A stretch of 46,082 bases of DNA from Sphingopyxis sp. Lineage in GTDB: Bacteria; Pseudomonadota; Alphaproteobacteria; Sphingomonadales; Sphingomonadaceae. Each line of letters starts with the position of its first letter. Position 1 is the first letter of the stretch. Where the stretch lies: the NCBI GenBank assembly GCA_017745175.1, contig JAGHZY010000033.1:1-46082 (forward strand), given 5' to 3'. Under the pieces are notes generated by a model, which was not told where the DNA came from, searched no databases, and saw nothing but the letters and a program-made list of their open reading frames with translations. The translations under genes and the position numbers were made by a program. This document shows positions 7,806-17,612 of the stretch, one piece after another.

Positions 7806-9152
7806 CTATTTAAGCAGCACCAGTTCCTCGGCCATGCTCGGATGCAGCGCGACCGTCGCATCGAAATCGGCCTTGGTCAGCCCCGCCTTCACCGCGATCG
7901 CCGCTGCCTGCAGGATTTCGGGCGCGTCGGGGCCGATCATGTGCAGCCCCACGACCTGGTCGGTCGCGGCATTGACGATCATCTTGTAGAGCGCGCGTTC
8001 GTTGCGACCCGCGAGGACATTCTTCATCGCGCGGAAATCGCTCGTGTACACGCGGATCGACCCGAGCTTGTTGCGCGCCTCGGCCTCGGTCATTCCGACC
8101 GCGCCGATCGGCGGATGGCTGAACACCGCGCTCGGGACATTGGCATAGTCGACGACCGTCGGCTTGCCGCCGAAAATGCTGTCGGCAAACGCCTGCCCCT
8201 CGCGGATTGCCACCGGGGTCAACTGGATGCGGTTGGTGACGTCGCCGACGGCATAGATGCTCGGCACTGACGACTGGTTCGTCTCGTCGACCTTGATCGC
8301 GCCGTCCTTGTCGAGTTCGACCCCGACCTCCTCGAGCCCCATCCCCCGGCTGTTCGGTACGCGGCCCGCGGCGACCAGCACCGCATCGGCCTGGATCGGG
8401 TCGCAGCCTTCGAGGTGGACGGTGAGCGATCCGTCGTCATTCTTCTCGATCGACCGGAACGGCGCGTTGAACTTGAAGTCGATGCCCTTGGTCATCGAGA
8501 TCTGGAGCAACCGGTCGCGGATCTGTTCGTCATAGCCGCGCAGGATCGTGTCGCCGCGGTTGACGATCGTCACCTTGCTGCCGAATTCGTTGAAGATGCC
8601 GGCAAACTCGTTGGCGATATAGCCGCCGCCCGCGATGATGATCCGCTTCGGCAGCGTTTCGAGGTGAAAGACCTCGTTCGAGGTGATCGCATATTCGCTG
8701 CCAGGAAACTCGGGAACATGCGGCCAGCCGCCCGTCGCGATCAGGATGCGTTCGGCAGTCAGCTCGGTGCCGTCGGCAAGGCGTACCTTCTGCGGGCCGA
8801 CCACGGTCGCGCGCGTCTTGAGCACCGTGACCTTGTGGTTGTCGAGGGTCTGGCCATAGAGGCCCTCGAGCCGGTCCACCTCGGCAAGGACATTGTCGCG
8901 GAGCACGTTCCAGTCGAACCTGCACTCGGGCACGTCCCAGCCGAACTTGCGCGCGTCGTGGATATCCTCGGCGAAGTGGGCGCCGTACACGAGCAGTTTC
9001 TTGGGTACGCAGCCGCGGATCACGCAGGTGCCACCGACCCGATACTCCTCCGCCACCGCGACGCGCGCGCCGTGCGACGCTGCGATGCGCGAGGCGCGGA
9101 CGCCGCCCGAACCGGCGCCGATGACGAAGAGATCATAGTCGAAATCGCTCAT
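7806..9152 (-). CDS. gor: Glutathione-disulfide reductase
   Basis: 448-residue flavoprotein that reduces oxidised glutathione with NADPH. FAD-binding GAGSGGVRASRIAA begins at about residue 12; the redox-active disulfide is Cys43 and Cys48 in GGTCVIRGCVPKKLLVYG. The NADPH site is IIAGGGYIANEFAGIF, with Arg in VNRGD. The second FAD motif is IYAVGDVTNRIQLTPVAIREG, and the C-terminal proton relay is LHPSMAEELV. The glutathione-reductase branch is favoured over lipoamide dehydrogenase by the CVIRGC spacing and the closely following CVPKKL. A GGGG ribosome binding site lies six bases before the ATG. Confidence 0.95.
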   Translation of the reverse strand: MSDFDYDLFVIGAGSGGVRASRIAASHGARVAVAEEYRVGGTCVIRGCVPKKLLVYGAHFAEDIHDARKFGWDVPECRFDWNVLRDNVLAEVDRLEGLYGQTLDNHKVTVLKTRATVVGPQKVRLADGTELTAERILIATGGWPHVPEFPGSEYAITSNEVFHLETLPKRIIIAGGGYIANEFAGIFNEFGSKVTIVNRGDTILRGYDEQIRDRLLQISMTKGIDFKFNAPFRSIEKNDDGSLTVHLEGCDPIQADAVLVAAGRVPNSRGMGLEEVGVELDKDGAIKVDETNQSSVPSIYAVGDVTNRIQLTPVAIREGQAFADSIFGGKPTVVDYANVPSAVFSHPPIGAVGMTEAEARNKLGSIRVYTSDFRAMKNVLAGRNERALYKMIVNAATDQVVGLHMIGPDAPEILQAAAIAVKAGLTKADFDATVALHPSMAEELVLLK

Positions 9153-9260
9153 GGATTACCCCTGAATTGGACAGGCAGGCATTCGCGCCCGGCGCCTATG
9201 TGGTTACACGGGCGCGGCTTGCCAATCGAAATTTGCGCTCAGTGATAGCGACGGACGATC

Positions 9261-10766
9261 TCAATCCCCGAGCGCCGCCTGCATCAGCGCCTGCGTCGCC
9301 GCGTCGAACACGACCGTGCCTTCGGCGAGCCCCTTCGCCATTTCCTTGCCCAGCTCGACGCCGAACTGGTCGAACGGGTTGATCCCGAGCAGCACGGCAT
9401 TGGCGAAGACGCGATGCTCGTAAAAGGCGATCAGCGCGCCGAGACTGCGCGGGGTCACCTGATCGAGCAGGATCGTCGTCGAGGGACGGTTTCCCGGATA
9501 GTTGCGCGCGCCGTCCTCGCTCGCGCGGCCCGCCATCAGCGCCGCGCCCTGTGCGATGCAGTTGGCGACGAGCGTTTCGTGATGCGCATCGTCGAGCAGA
9601 TGGTCGGGCTCGCGCGCGACGACGAATTCGACGGGGGTCAGATGCGTACCCTGATGGAGCAGCTGGAACACCGCGTGCTGCGCATCGGTCCCGACGCCGC
9701 CCCAGGTGATCGGCGCTGTCTGCTGTGCGAGCGCAGCGCCCTCGAAGGTCACCGACTTGCCGTTCGATTCCATTTCGAGCTGTTGCAGATAGGAAGGCAG
9801 CAGCCGCAGCCGCTCGTCATAGGCGAACACCGCGCGCGTCTGGCAGTCGAGGCGGTTCGCATAGATCTGGTCGGCGAAGGCGGCGAGCAGGCAGATATTG
9901 TCGGCACCGTCGGCAAGGCGGAAATGGCGGTCCATCTCCGCCGCGCCCTCGAGCAGGTCGGCGAAAGCGTCCCAGCCGAGCGCGAGCGCGGCGGGAAAGC
10001 CAATCGACGACCAGAGCGAATAGCGGCCACCGACGGTCTCGCTGAACGGCAGAATGCGCGTCTCGTCGATCCCCCATTCCATCGCGCGTTCGGGCTTGGC
10101 GGTCAGCGCAATGAAGCGGCCGAGCGGATCCTCGACGCCGGCCTCGTCGAGCCATTGCAGCGCCGAATTGGCGTTGAGCAGCGTCTCGGTCGTCGTGAAG
10201 GTCTTCGACGCCACGGCGACGAGGGTATGTTCGGGGCTGAATTTGGCGAAGGCTTCGTCGAGCGCCGCGCCGTCGACGTTCGAGACAACCGCGACGTCAT
10301 AGCGGTCGCTGTGCCGGCCTAGCGCATCGATGAGCAGGTCGGGGCCGAGCGCCGATCCGCCGATGCCGATGTGGAGCAGGTGCCGGATCTCGCCGAACGC
10401 CCCGGCCTCGATCGCGTCGATCATCATCCGCATCCGTTGGTGCAGCGCCTGCGCGACATGCACCGACTCGGGCGCCCCGTCGCCGCGCTCGGCGCTGTGC
10501 TCGGCGGCGCGGCCCTCGGTCGGGTTGACGATGCCGCCCGAAAAGAGCGTCTTGCGGCGGCCCGCAAAATCCTGCGCTTCGGCGAGGCCCGACAGGGTCG
10601 CGAGGACTGCGCCATCGAGATGCGTCTTGGCGAAGTCGAAACGAATGTCGGCGACATTACGCACCAGCACCTGGAGCCGCGCCTCGGGATCGGCGGCGAC
10701 CAGATCGGTCAGTTTCTGCGGCTGCCAGTCGGAAAGGGCCTGCCAGGCCTGCTGCGCTGTCGTCAT
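9261..10766 (-). CDS. pgi: Glucose-6-phosphate isomerase
   Basis: 501-residue cytoplasmic enzyme that interconverts glucose-6-phosphate and fructose-6-phosphate. Signature segments are IGIGGSALGPDLLIDALG, VASKTFTTTETLLNA, the family pattern FSETVGGRYSLWSSIG (PS00765-like) and ESNGKSVTFEGAAL, with the C-terminal GINPFDQFGVELGKEMA (PS00174-like, slightly varied). The reading frame is open far upstream, but the ATG at 10766 has GAGGA upstream and gives the normal N-terminus. In sphingomonads this serves mainly gluconeogenesis and the Entner-Doudoroff/pentose routes (family knowledge). It is divergent from lepB. Confidence 0.97.
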   Translation of the reverse strand: MTTAQQAWQALSDWQPQKLTDLVAADPEARLQVLVRNVADIRFDFAKTHLDGAVLATLSGLAEAQDFAGRRKTLFSGGIVNPTEGRAAEHSAERGDGAPESVHVAQALHQRMRMMIDAIEAGAFGEIRHLLHIGIGGSALGPDLLIDALGRHSDRYDVAVVSNVDGAALDEAFAKFSPEHTLVAVASKTFTTTETLLNANSALQWLDEAGVEDPLGRFIALTAKPERAMEWGIDETRILPFSETVGGRYSLWSSIGFPAALALGWDAFADLLEGAAEMDRHFRLADGADNICLLAAFADQIYANRLDCQTRAVFAYDERLRLLPSYLQQLEMESNGKSVTFEGAALAQQTAPITWGGVGTDAQHAVFQLLHQGTHLTPVEFVVAREPDHLLDDAHHETLVANCIAQGAALMAGRASEDGARNYPGNRPSTTILLDQVTPRSLGALIAFYEHRVFANAVLLGINPFDQFGVELGKEMAKGLAEGTVVFDAATQALMQAALGD

Positions 10767-10889
10767 TGCATATGTCCTCGAAGGGGGAGTGAATCGCGGT
10801 CTTTCTCTAGGCCCGCTGCCTGTGCGGCGCCAGTGGCGTCCGCCGATATTTGCTTGACGTGGCAACCTATTCATCGCCAATGCCGCAGC

Positions 10890-11783
10890 ATGACCAATGC
10901 CAGCTTTACCGCCGATGTGACGCCCCCGACCGGGCCCACGCCGCCTGCCCCGACCCCCGCGCCTGCGTCCGCCAAGGAAGAGGCGGTCGACACCGTCCGC
11001 TTCCTCGCGCTGCTCGCGATTGCGGTGCTGATTTTCCGCAGCTTTTTCCTGTCGCCGTTCAACATCCCGTCGGAATCGATGCAGCCGCGCCTCCTGATCG
11101 GCGACTATCTGCTCGTGAACAAGATGGCCTATGGCTATTCGAAATACAGCCTGCCGTTCAGCGTGCCGCTGATCCCGGGCCGCATCTTTGCGCGCACCCC
11201 CGAACGCGGCGACGTCGTCGTGTTCAAGGCGCCGCCGGTCAACGACAACGACTATATCAAGCGTGTGATCGGCCTGCCCGGCGACAGCGTGCAGGTGAAG
11301 GACGGCGTCGTCTGGCTCAACGGCAAGCCGCTGCAGCGCGAGGCGATGCCCGATTTCGTCATCCCGGTGACGCAGAACATGATCGACGCATCGCGCGCGA
11401 CGGGCACCCTCCCCTGTTATGCGCCCGAGTTCGAGGAAATCGCTGCCGACGGCCAGCGTCAGTGCCGCTACAAGCGGTTCAGGGAAACGCTGCCGGGCGG
11501 CAAGAGCTATGCGATCCTCGACATCACGACGATTCCCGAAGACAATACGCCGCTCGTCGTGGTTCCCGAGGGACATCTGTTCCTGATGGGCGACAACCGC
11601 GACCGCAGCGCCGACAGCCGTTTCCGCGCGATGGAAAACCAGGGCATCGGCCTCGTTCCCGAGGAAAATCTCGTCGGCCATGCGCTTGTCGGCATGTTCT
11701 CGACCGACGGCTCGGCAAGCTGGCTCAACCCGATCAGCTGGTTCACCGCCGCCCGCTGGGGCCGGATCGGGGACGGTTTTTGA
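10890..11783 (+). CDS. lepB: Signal peptidase I
   Basis: 297-residue membrane protease that cleaves Sec and Tat signal peptides. A proline/alanine-rich cytoplasmic N-terminus is followed by one membrane span (about 35-52, [16 protein letters not shown]). The catalytic Ser63 lies in [20 protein letters not shown] and the general base Lys124 in [15 protein letters not shown]; the last box is [17 protein letters not shown]. The region between boxes is larger than in Gram-positive enzymes. It starts an operon with rnc and era, overlapping rnc by four bases, a conserved pairing in proteobacteria. Confidence 0.96.
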   Translation: MTNASFTADVTPPTGPTPPAPTPAPASAKEEAVDTVRFLALLAIAVLIFRSFFLSPFNIPSESMQPRLLIGDYLLVNKMAYGYSKYSLPFSVPLIPGRIFARTPERGDVVVFKAPPVNDNDYIKRVIGLPGDSVQVKDGVVWLNGKPLQREAMPDFVIPVTQNMIDASRATGTLPCYAPEFEEIAADGQRQCRYKRFRETLPGGKSYAILDITTIPEDNTPLVVVPEGHLFLMGDNRDRSADSRFRAMENQGIGLVPEENLVGHALVGMFSTDGSASWLNPISWFTAARWGRIGDGF

Positions 11784-12460
11784 ACGATCCCCTCGACACC
11801 GGGGCGCTCGCCGGCATCATTGGCGACGCTCCGGGAGATGCGGCGCTCTATGATCTTGCGCTGACGCATGGCAGCACCGGACGCGCCGATTATCAGCGGC
11901 TCGAATTTCTGGGCGACCGCGTTCTCGGGCTCGTCATCGCCTCCGAACTCTACACGCGCTTTCCCACTGCCAGCGAGGGCGAAATGTCGTCGCGGCTGCA
12001 TGTGCTGGCGTCGGGGGCGACCTGCGCCGCGGTCGCGCGCAAGCTCGACCTCACCGCGCTCATCCGTTTCGGCGCGCAGGCGCGGAGCGACGGCGGCCGA
12101 TACAGTGACAATATCGCCGCCGACGCAATCGAGGCACTGATCGGGGCGTTGTATCTCGACAAGGGCGCCGACGCCGCGCGCCGGTTCATCCTGACGCATT
12201 GGAACGAGATGATCGACGGGCAACAGGCGGCGCCCAAGCACCCCAAGGCGGCGCTCCAGGAATGGGCGCTGGCGCGCAAGCGCCGCCCGCCCGAATATGA
12301 AATTGTCGCGCGCGAAGGCCCCGACCATGCGCCGCGCTTCCGCGTCGCGGTGAGCGTCGGCAAGCTCGCGCGCGCCGAGGCCGAAGGCGCCAGCAAACAG
12401 GCGGCCGAGAAGGCTGCGGCGGCGGCCTTGCTCGCCGAACTCGAAGGACAGGATATATGA
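11780..12460 (+). CDS. rnc: Ribonuclease III
   Basis: 226-residue double-stranded RNA endonuclease needed for rRNA processing and mRNA turnover. The catalytic domain has [11 protein letters not shown] (signature, about residues 37-47), [12 protein letters not shown] and [18 protein letters not shown] with the metal-binding Asp and Glu. The double-stranded RNA-binding domain begins near residue 152 ([20 protein letters not shown]) and ends with [17 protein letters not shown]. No ATG fits; the start is TTG at 11780, whose TTGA overlaps the lepB TGA stop. GGGGA lies about seven bases upstream. The stop overlaps the era start by four bases. Confidence 0.95.
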   Translation: MNDPLDTGALAGIIGDAPGDAALYDLALTHGSTGRADYQRLEFLGDRVLGLVIASELYTRFPTASEGEMSSRLHVLASGATCAAVARKLDLTALIRFGAQARSDGGRYSDNIAADAIEALIGALYLDKGADAARRFILTHWNEMIDGQQAAPKHPKAALQEWALARKRRPPEYEIVAREGPDHAPRFRVAVSVGKLARAEAEGASKQAAEKAAAAALLAELEGQDI

Positions 12461-13350
12461 CCCAGCATTGCGGTTTCGTCGCCGTCGTCGGCGCGCCCAA
12501 CGCGGGCAAGTCGACCCTCGTCAACGCGCTCGTCGGCCAGAAGGTCGCGATCGTCAGCCCGAAGGCACAGACGACGCGCACGCGGCTGATGGGCGTGGCG
12601 ATGGACGGCGAGACGCAGATCATCCTGATCGACACGCCAGGCATCTTCGCGCCGACGCGCCGGCTCGATCGCGCGATGGTCGCCGCGGCATGGGGCAGCC
12701 TCGAGGAGGCCGAGGCGATCCTCGTCATGGTCGATGCCGCGGCGAAGCTCACGGGTCGCGTCGAGCGCGTGCTCGAGGGCATCGCGAACCGGCCCGAGAA
12801 GAAATATCTGATCCTCAACAAGGTCGACCTCACGAAGAAGGACAAGCTGCTCACGATCGCGACCGAGCTCAATGGCAAGGTCGCGTTCGACGAAACCTTC
12901 TTTATCGCGGCGAGCAGCGGCGACGGCGTGCCCGAGCTGAAGGCACATCTCGCGAAGTTGATGCCCGAGGGCCCGTGGCATTTCCCCGAGGACGAGGTCA
13001 GCGACGCGCCCGAGCGCATGCTCGCCGCCGAGATCACGCGCGAACAGCTCTACCGCCAGCTCCACGAGGAGTTGCCCTATCAGTCGACGGTCGAGACCGA
13101 GCTGTTCAAGACGCGCCCCGACGGCAGCGCCGAAATCCACCAGCAAATCTTCGTCGCGCGCGACAACCAGCGCGCGATCGTGCTCGGCAAGGGCGGCGCG
13201 CGCATCAAGGAAATCGGCGCCCGCGCGCGCGCCGAGCTGACCGAGCTGATGGGCCGCAAGGTTCATCTGTTCCTGCACATCAAGGTCAAGGAAAACTGGG
13301 ACGAGGACCGCAGCGTCTATCGCGACATGGGGCTTGATTGGGTCGATTGA
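12457..13350 (+). CDS. era: GTPase Era
   Basis: 297-residue GTPase that binds the 3' end of 16S rRNA and helps 30S subunit maturation. GTP-binding motifs are G1 GAPNAGKST (residues 10-18), G2 near TTRTR, G3 DTPG and G4 NKVD. The C-terminal KH RNA-binding domain shows [17 protein letters not shown] and ends with the usual [16 protein letters not shown]. Start ATG overlaps the rnc stop as ATGA, implying translational coupling in the lepB-rnc-era operon, the classical arrangement. Confidence 0.97.
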   Translation: MTQHCGFVAVVGAPNAGKSTLVNALVGQKVAIVSPKAQTTRTRLMGVAMDGETQIILIDTPGIFAPTRRLDRAMVAAAWGSLEEAEAILVMVDAAAKLTGRVERVLEGIANRPEKKYLILNKVDLTKKDKLLTIATELNGKVAFDETFFIAASSGDGVPELKAHLAKLMPEGPWHFPEDEVSDAPERMLAAEITREQLYRQLHEELPYQSTVETELFKTRPDGSAEIHQQIFVARDNQRAIVLGKGGARIKEIGARARAELTELMGRKVHLFLHIKVKENWDEDRSVYRDMGLDWVD

Positions 13351-13799
13351 TTTTGGGTGCGGGCGCCTCTTCAAAACCTCCATCCATCGTCGCGTTCGAC
13401 CGCCTTTTCTGGGCCGGAATGTTGTTGTCGGCTCTCGAAATCTTGCTCAGCTGGGACGAACTGACCGCGCCGGATCCGCGCGAGCCCGAAATCACGACAA
13501 CCATCTCGGTCCTCATTGTCCTGGTTGTCGTGTGTGCGATGCTGTTCGTAATGCTGTTCCTCAGATATGGTGTCGTCCAAAGGCGCTGGCGATGGGCCAA
13601 ATGGGCTTACTGCTTTCTCATACTCGTTTCGATCAGCCTCTATCTGGGCGTCGATCTTGCAAGTGAAATGGACGCAGCGCTTCTGGCCTCAATCGGCGGA
13701 ACAATGCTGTTGCTGGTCGCGGCCTGTTTTCTCTTCCGGCGCGATGCCGTGGCGTGGTTGGCCGGCAAGGCATGGGTCGATCCTTCGACCTTCGCCTGA
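13347..13799 (+). CDS. Small multi-span membrane protein of unknown function
   Basis: About 150 residues with four predicted membrane spans (LFWAGMLLSALEILLSW; ISVLIVLVVVCAMLFVMLFL; WAYCFLILVSISLYLGV; ASIGGTMLLLVAACFLF). Spans and charge distribution (VVQRRWRW between spans 2 and 3) fit an inner-membrane protein. No family recognised. The best start is TTG at 13347, which overlaps the era TGA stop as TTGA, just as rnc overlaps lepB; other TTG codons at 13338 and 13353 are possible. Its base composition is less GC-biased at third codon positions than era, as is common for hypothetical genes. Its stop directly abuts the stop of the convergent lipase gene. Confidence 0.7.
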   Translation: MILGAGASSKPPSIVAFDRLFWAGMLLSALEILLSWDELTAPDPREPEITTTISVLIVLVVVCAMLFVMLFLRYGVVQRRWRWAKWAYCFLILVSISLYLGVDLASEMDAALLASIGGTMLLLVAACFLFRRDAVAWLAGKAWVDPSTFA

Positions 13800-14924
13800 C
13801 TAAATCCGCCGGCAATCGTTCGGCGGTGCATTGCCGTCGAAGCGCGCAGTGATCCAGCCGATCGTTTCCTGCGCGCTGTCCTTCGCGCTCGCGCCATGGT
13901 CGCCAGTCATGTCGATCCAGCGGATCGGCGTGCCGCGTCGGCACACGGCCTTCGCGAACTTGCGCGTGACCGCGGGCGCGACGATCGTGTCCTTGCTGCT
14001 TTGCGCGATCAGCAGCGGTCCCGGGACGCGCGCCGGATCGACGCTGTTGGTGCGCTCGAACGAGGCGAAGGGCTCGATCTTCGCAATATCCTTGTTCTTC
14101 GTCGCGCGGGCGATGGTGAGGATACCCAGGATCGTGCCGAGCTTCGGTTTCTTGTTGAAGCTGACGCAATTATTCTCGGACAGCCGGCGAATGATACCCT
14201 GATTGGTGCGGTTCACTATCGGGTCGAGCGAGAAGCCGTAGAGCGTCGACCAGCTGTGCAGCGCAAAGGACAGCAGCAGCGCGCGCGCATTTTTGTCGCT
14301 TCCCTGCGCGAGGTTCGCGGCAAGATCGGTCGGCGGGGCGGCCGCGGCGGTGCCGACGAGCGTCAGGTCGGGTGCGTAGCTGCGCGCCGATATCGCGGTC
14401 CACAGCGCAGCATGGCCGCCTTGTGATTCGCCCCAGACAGCAAAACTGCTCCCCGCCGCCGCACCCGGAATTTCGCGCGCGGCGCGCACCGCATCGAGCA
14501 CGGCATTGGCCGTGTCCGTCCCGACGAGGAAGGGATGCATCGTCGGGCTGGCAAGGCCGATATAATCGGGCGCGACCACGACATAGCCGTTACGAACGGC
14601 GTTCATCCCCGCCGAATATTCGAAGAAATTCGGGCTGAGCGACGGTGCGCATTTCTCGGCTACGCCCCAGGCGCCGTGCGTCCAGGCGATCACCCGGCGC
14701 GGGCGCGGCGGGATCGCCTCCATCGGGGCCGCGACAATACCCGTGACGGCGAAGCGCTGGCCGCCGCCATTCGTGGTCCAATATTGCACGCGCCACGCCT
14801 GTGTGCCGGGCGGCGTGTCGGTCATCGGCTGGGCGGAGATCAGATAGCGCGGCTGTTGTGCCGCGGCGGGCAGGGAAAGCACGGACAGGATGGCGAGCAG
14901 GACGGCAGCAAGCAGATGGCGCAT
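13800..14924 (-). CDS. Secreted lipase-like alpha/beta hydrolase
   Basis: 374 residues with a signal peptide (MRHLLAAVLLAILSVLSLPAAAQQ, cleavage after AAA). The nucleophile elbow is GESQGG in FAVWGESQGGHAALW (about residue 172). The likely Asp is in LIAQSSKDTIVAP and the His in DMTGDHGASAKDS. The layout and the preceding ITGIVAAPMEA, RVIAWTHGAWG and VVAPDYIGL segments match the secretory lipase (LIP) family, whose members act on triacylglycerols or esters. An ATG two codons upstream and a longer frame exist, but ATG 14924 has GGGGAG at good spacing. Its upstream gap holds a REP-like repeat. Confidence 0.85.
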   Translation of the reverse strand: MRHLLAAVLLAILSVLSLPAAAQQPRYLISAQPMTDTPPGTQAWRVQYWTTNGGGQRFAVTGIVAAPMEAIPPRPRRVIAWTHGAWGVAEKCAPSLSPNFFEYSAGMNAVRNGYVVVAPDYIGLASPTMHPFLVGTDTANAVLDAVRAAREIPGAAAGSSFAVWGESQGGHAALWTAISARSYAPDLTLVGTAAAAPPTDLAANLAQGSDKNARALLLSFALHSWSTLYGFSLDPIVNRTNQGIIRRLSENNCVSFNKKPKLGTILGILTIARATKNKDIAKIEPFASFERTNSVDPARVPGPLLIAQSSKDTIVAPAVTRKFAKAVCRRGTPIRWIDMTGDHGASAKDSAQETIGWITARFDGNAPPNDCRRI

Positions 14925-14970
14925 GGACATGTCTCCCCGATGGGTCACCCTACCACGTCGAAAGAAGATC

Positions 14971-15046
14971 GTCATCCCGGCGGAGGCCGGGATCTCACCA
15001 TTGCTTCATGGCGTTAGGGTGAGATCCCGCCTTTCGCCGGGATGAC
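14971..15046. repeat. REP-like inverted repeat, copy B
   Basis: Arms of 29 bases, 14971-14999 and 15018-15046, match as an inverted repeat with three mismatches. Each outer end reads GTCATCCCGGCG on its strand and each inner end GGGATCTCACC. The right arm ends exactly where the topA stop codon begins (15047), so it probably acts as the topA 3' hairpin. Confidence 0.8.
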
Positions 15047-17602
15047 CTATTCCTTGGATGCGGCCTCCTTTGCCGGCACCTTCTTTGCTGCAGGCTTCTT
15101 CGCCGCGGCCTTCTTCTTCGGCGCCGCTTTCTTCTTGCCCTTCGCCGGTCCCTTCGCGGCGCGCGCGTCGATCAGCGCGATCGCCTCGTCGGCGGTCAGC
15201 GCCGCCGGGTCGGCGGTCTTGGGCAAGGTCGCATTGGTCGTGCCGTCGGTCACATACGGTCCGAAGCGCCCTTCCATCAGCTTCATCTCGCCACCACTCG
15301 TGGGGTGCGGGCCAAAGGTCTGGAGCGGCTCGGCCTTCGTTCGCCCGCGCCCACCCCCGTTTGCGGCTTCGGCGATACGCACGACTGCGGCATTCATGCC
15401 GATGTCGAAGATTTCGGCGGTGCCCGTCAGCTTCGCATATTTGCCGTCGTGGAGCAGATAGGGGCCATAGCGCCCCAGCCCCGCCATGATCGGCTTGCCG
15501 CTTTCGGGATGCACGCCGACCTCGCGCGGCAGGCTCAGGAGGCGCAGCGCATAGTCGAGATCGAAATCCTCGCCCGGAATATCCTTCGGGATCGACGAAC
15601 GCTTCGCTTCCTTGCCATCGCCAAGCTGGATGTAAGGCCCGAAGCGCCCGCTGCGCTTCGTCACTTCGAGCCCGCTGTCGGGATCGGTGCCCAGCGCCTC
15701 GGGCCCCGTGTCGTCGCCGTCGCTGCCGCCCGGCTGCGCGAACTTCCGCGTGAACTTGCAGTCGGGATAGTTGCTGCACGCGATGAACGGCCCGAACTTG
15801 CCGCCGCGCAGCGCGAGGCGCCCGGTGCCGCAATTGGGGCAGAGCCGCGGGTCGCTGCCGTCGCCCTTGTCGGGGAAGAGATAGGGGCCGAGGAATTCAT
15901 CGAGCGCCGCGGTGATCTCCGACGGCTTTTGCTCCATAACCTCGCCGGTGCGCGGCTTGAAGTCGCGCCAGAAGCGTTCGAGCACCGCCTGCCACTGCGC
16001 GCGGCCGCCCGACACATCGTCGAGCTCTTCCTCGAGCCCCGCGGTAAAGTCATAGCCGACATAGCGTTCGAAGAAGCGCTCGAGGAACGCGGTGAGCAAC
16101 CGCCCGCTCTCCTCGGGGATGAAACGGTTCTTCTCGACCGTCACATAGGCGCGGTCCTTGAGCACCTGCAGGATCGACGCATAGGTCGACGGGCGCCCGA
16201 TGCCGAGCTCTTCCATCTTCTTGACGAGGCTGGCTTCGGAATAGCGCGGCGGCGGCTGCGTTTCGTGGCTTTCGACCTCGACGCCGGTTTTCGCGGGCGC
16301 ATCGCCCTTGGCCATCGCGGGCAGCAGGCGTGCGTCGTCGTCGTCCGCGTTATCATCGCGGCCCTCGTCGTAGAGCGCAAGGAAGCCCGGGAATTTCACG
16401 ACCTGCCCCGTCGCGCGCAGCACCGTCTTGCCGGTGCCGTCGGAGAGATCGACGCTCGTGCGTTCGAGCCGTGCCGACGCCATCTGGCTCGCGAGCGCGC
16501 GCTTCCAGATCAGCTCGTAGAGCCGCGCATGGTCACCGCTTCCAGCCTTGTCCTTCGAAAAGTCGGTCGGGCGGATCGCCTCGTGCGCTTCCTGCGCATT
16601 CTTGGCCTTGGTCTGATACTGGCGCGGCTGGTCGGGGACGTAGCCGCCGTCGTAGCGCGTCGCGATGGCTTTCCGCGCCGCGCTGATCGCGCTGCCGTCC
16701 ATCTGGACGCCGTCGGTACGCATATAGGTGATCGCGCCGTCCTCGTAGAGCGCCTGCGCGATCCGCATCGTGTGGCTGGCCGAGAAGCCGAGCTTGCGCG
16801 CGGCTTCCTGCTGCAGCGTCGAGGTGGTGAAGGGCGGCGGCGGGTTGCGCGTCAGCGGCTTGGTCTCGACGAGGTCGACGGTGACATGGCCCGCTTTCAC
16901 ATCAGCTTCGGCGGCGCGCGCATCGGCCTCGGTGGTGATCGACAGCCGTTCGATCTTGTCGCCGCGCCAGCGCGAAAGCCGCGCGCGGAACGGTGTGCCG
17001 CCCATTTCGAACAGCCCGGTGACCGACCAATATTGCTGCGCAACAAAGGCCTCGATCTCGCGCTCGCGCTCGACGACGAGGCGCAGCGCGACCGACTGGA
17101 CGCGTCCCGCCGACTTGGCGCCGGGCAGCTTCCGCCACAGCACCGGCGACAGCGTGAAACCGACCAGATAGTCGAGCGCGCGGCGCGCGCGATAGGCGTC
17201 GATCAGGTCGGTATCGAGCTCGCGCGGATGCGCCATCGCATCGGTCACCGCCTGCTTGGTGATCGCGTTGAACGTCACGCGATCGACCGACGCCGGCAGT
17301 GCCTTCTTGCTGCGCAGCAATTCCTGCACATGCCAGCTGATCGCCTCGCCCTCGCGATCAGGGTCGGTCGCGAGGATCAATCGATCGGCGCCCTTCGCGG
17401 CGTCCTGGATTTCCTTCATCCGCTTCGTCTTGTCGGGATACAGCTGCCACTGCATCGCGAAGCCGTCGTCGGGATCGACCGAGCCGTCCTTGGGCGGCAG
17501 GTCGCGAACATGGCCATAGCTGGCCAACACCTTGAAATCGCGACCGAGATATTTCTCGATCGTTTTCGCCTTTGCAGGCGATTCCACAATTACCAATTGC
17601 AT
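15047..17602 (-). CDS. topA: DNA topoisomerase I
   Basis: 851-residue type IA topoisomerase that removes negative supercoils. The TOPRIM domain opens the protein (LVIVESPAKAKTIEKYLG; later DPDREGEAISWH). The active-site Tyr293 is in ITYMRTDGVQM. The central PKSAGRVQSVALRLVVERE and the RPSTYASILQVLKDR region are typical. C-terminal zinc-binding repeats include CPNCGTGRLALRGGKFG with SNYPDCKF, followed by further GRFGPY-type repeats that have lost their cysteines, and a lysine/alanine/proline-rich tail likely to bind DNA. The ATG at 17602 begins with MQLVIVESPAK as in relatives. Confidence 0.97.
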   Translation of the reverse strand: MQLVIVESPAKAKTIEKYLGRDFKVLASYGHVRDLPPKDGSVDPDDGFAMQWQLYPDKTKRMKEIQDAAKGADRLILATDPDREGEAISWHVQELLRSKKALPASVDRVTFNAITKQAVTDAMAHPRELDTDLIDAYRARRALDYLVGFTLSPVLWRKLPGAKSAGRVQSVALRLVVEREREIEAFVAQQYWSVTGLFEMGGTPFRARLSRWRGDKIERLSITTEADARAAEADVKAGHVTVDLVETKPLTRNPPPPFTTSTLQQEAARKLGFSASHTMRIAQALYEDGAITYMRTDGVQMDGSAISAARKAIATRYDGGYVPDQPRQYQTKAKNAQEAHEAIRPTDFSKDKAGSGDHARLYELIWKRALASQMASARLERTSVDLSDGTGKTVLRATGQVVKFPGFLALYDEGRDDNADDDDARLLPAMAKGDAPAKTGVEVESHETQPPPRYSEASLVKKMEELGIGRPSTYASILQVLKDRAYVTVEKNRFIPEESGRLLTAFLERFFERYVGYDFTAGLEEELDDVSGGRAQWQAVLERFWRDFKPRTGEVMEQKPSEITAALDEFLGPYLFPDKGDGSDPRLCPNCGTGRLALRGGKFGPFIACSNYPDCKFTRKFAQPGGSDGDDTGPEALGTDPDSGLEVTKRSGRFGPYIQLGDGKEAKRSSIPKDIPGEDFDLDYALRLLSLPREVGVHPESGKPIMAGLGRYGPYLLHDGKYAKLTGTAEIFDIGMNAAVVRIAEAANGGGRGRTKAEPLQTFGPHPTSGGEMKLMEGRFGPYVTDGTTNATLPKTADPAALTADEAIALIDARAAKGPAKGKKKAAPKKKAAAKKPAAKKVPAKEAASKE

Positions 17603-17612
17603 TAAAAAACTA

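Noticed and set aside
10767..11681. Upstream extension of the pgi frame
   Set aside because: The extension is antisense to lepB and unlike any isomerase. A normal N-terminus and ribosome binding site exist at 10766.
15305..17605. Open frame of about 766 codons on the plus strand opposite topA
   Set aside because: High-GC codon use leaves the antisense strand free of stops. The translation is arginine-rich with no domain, while the opposite strand encodes a complete topoisomerase.
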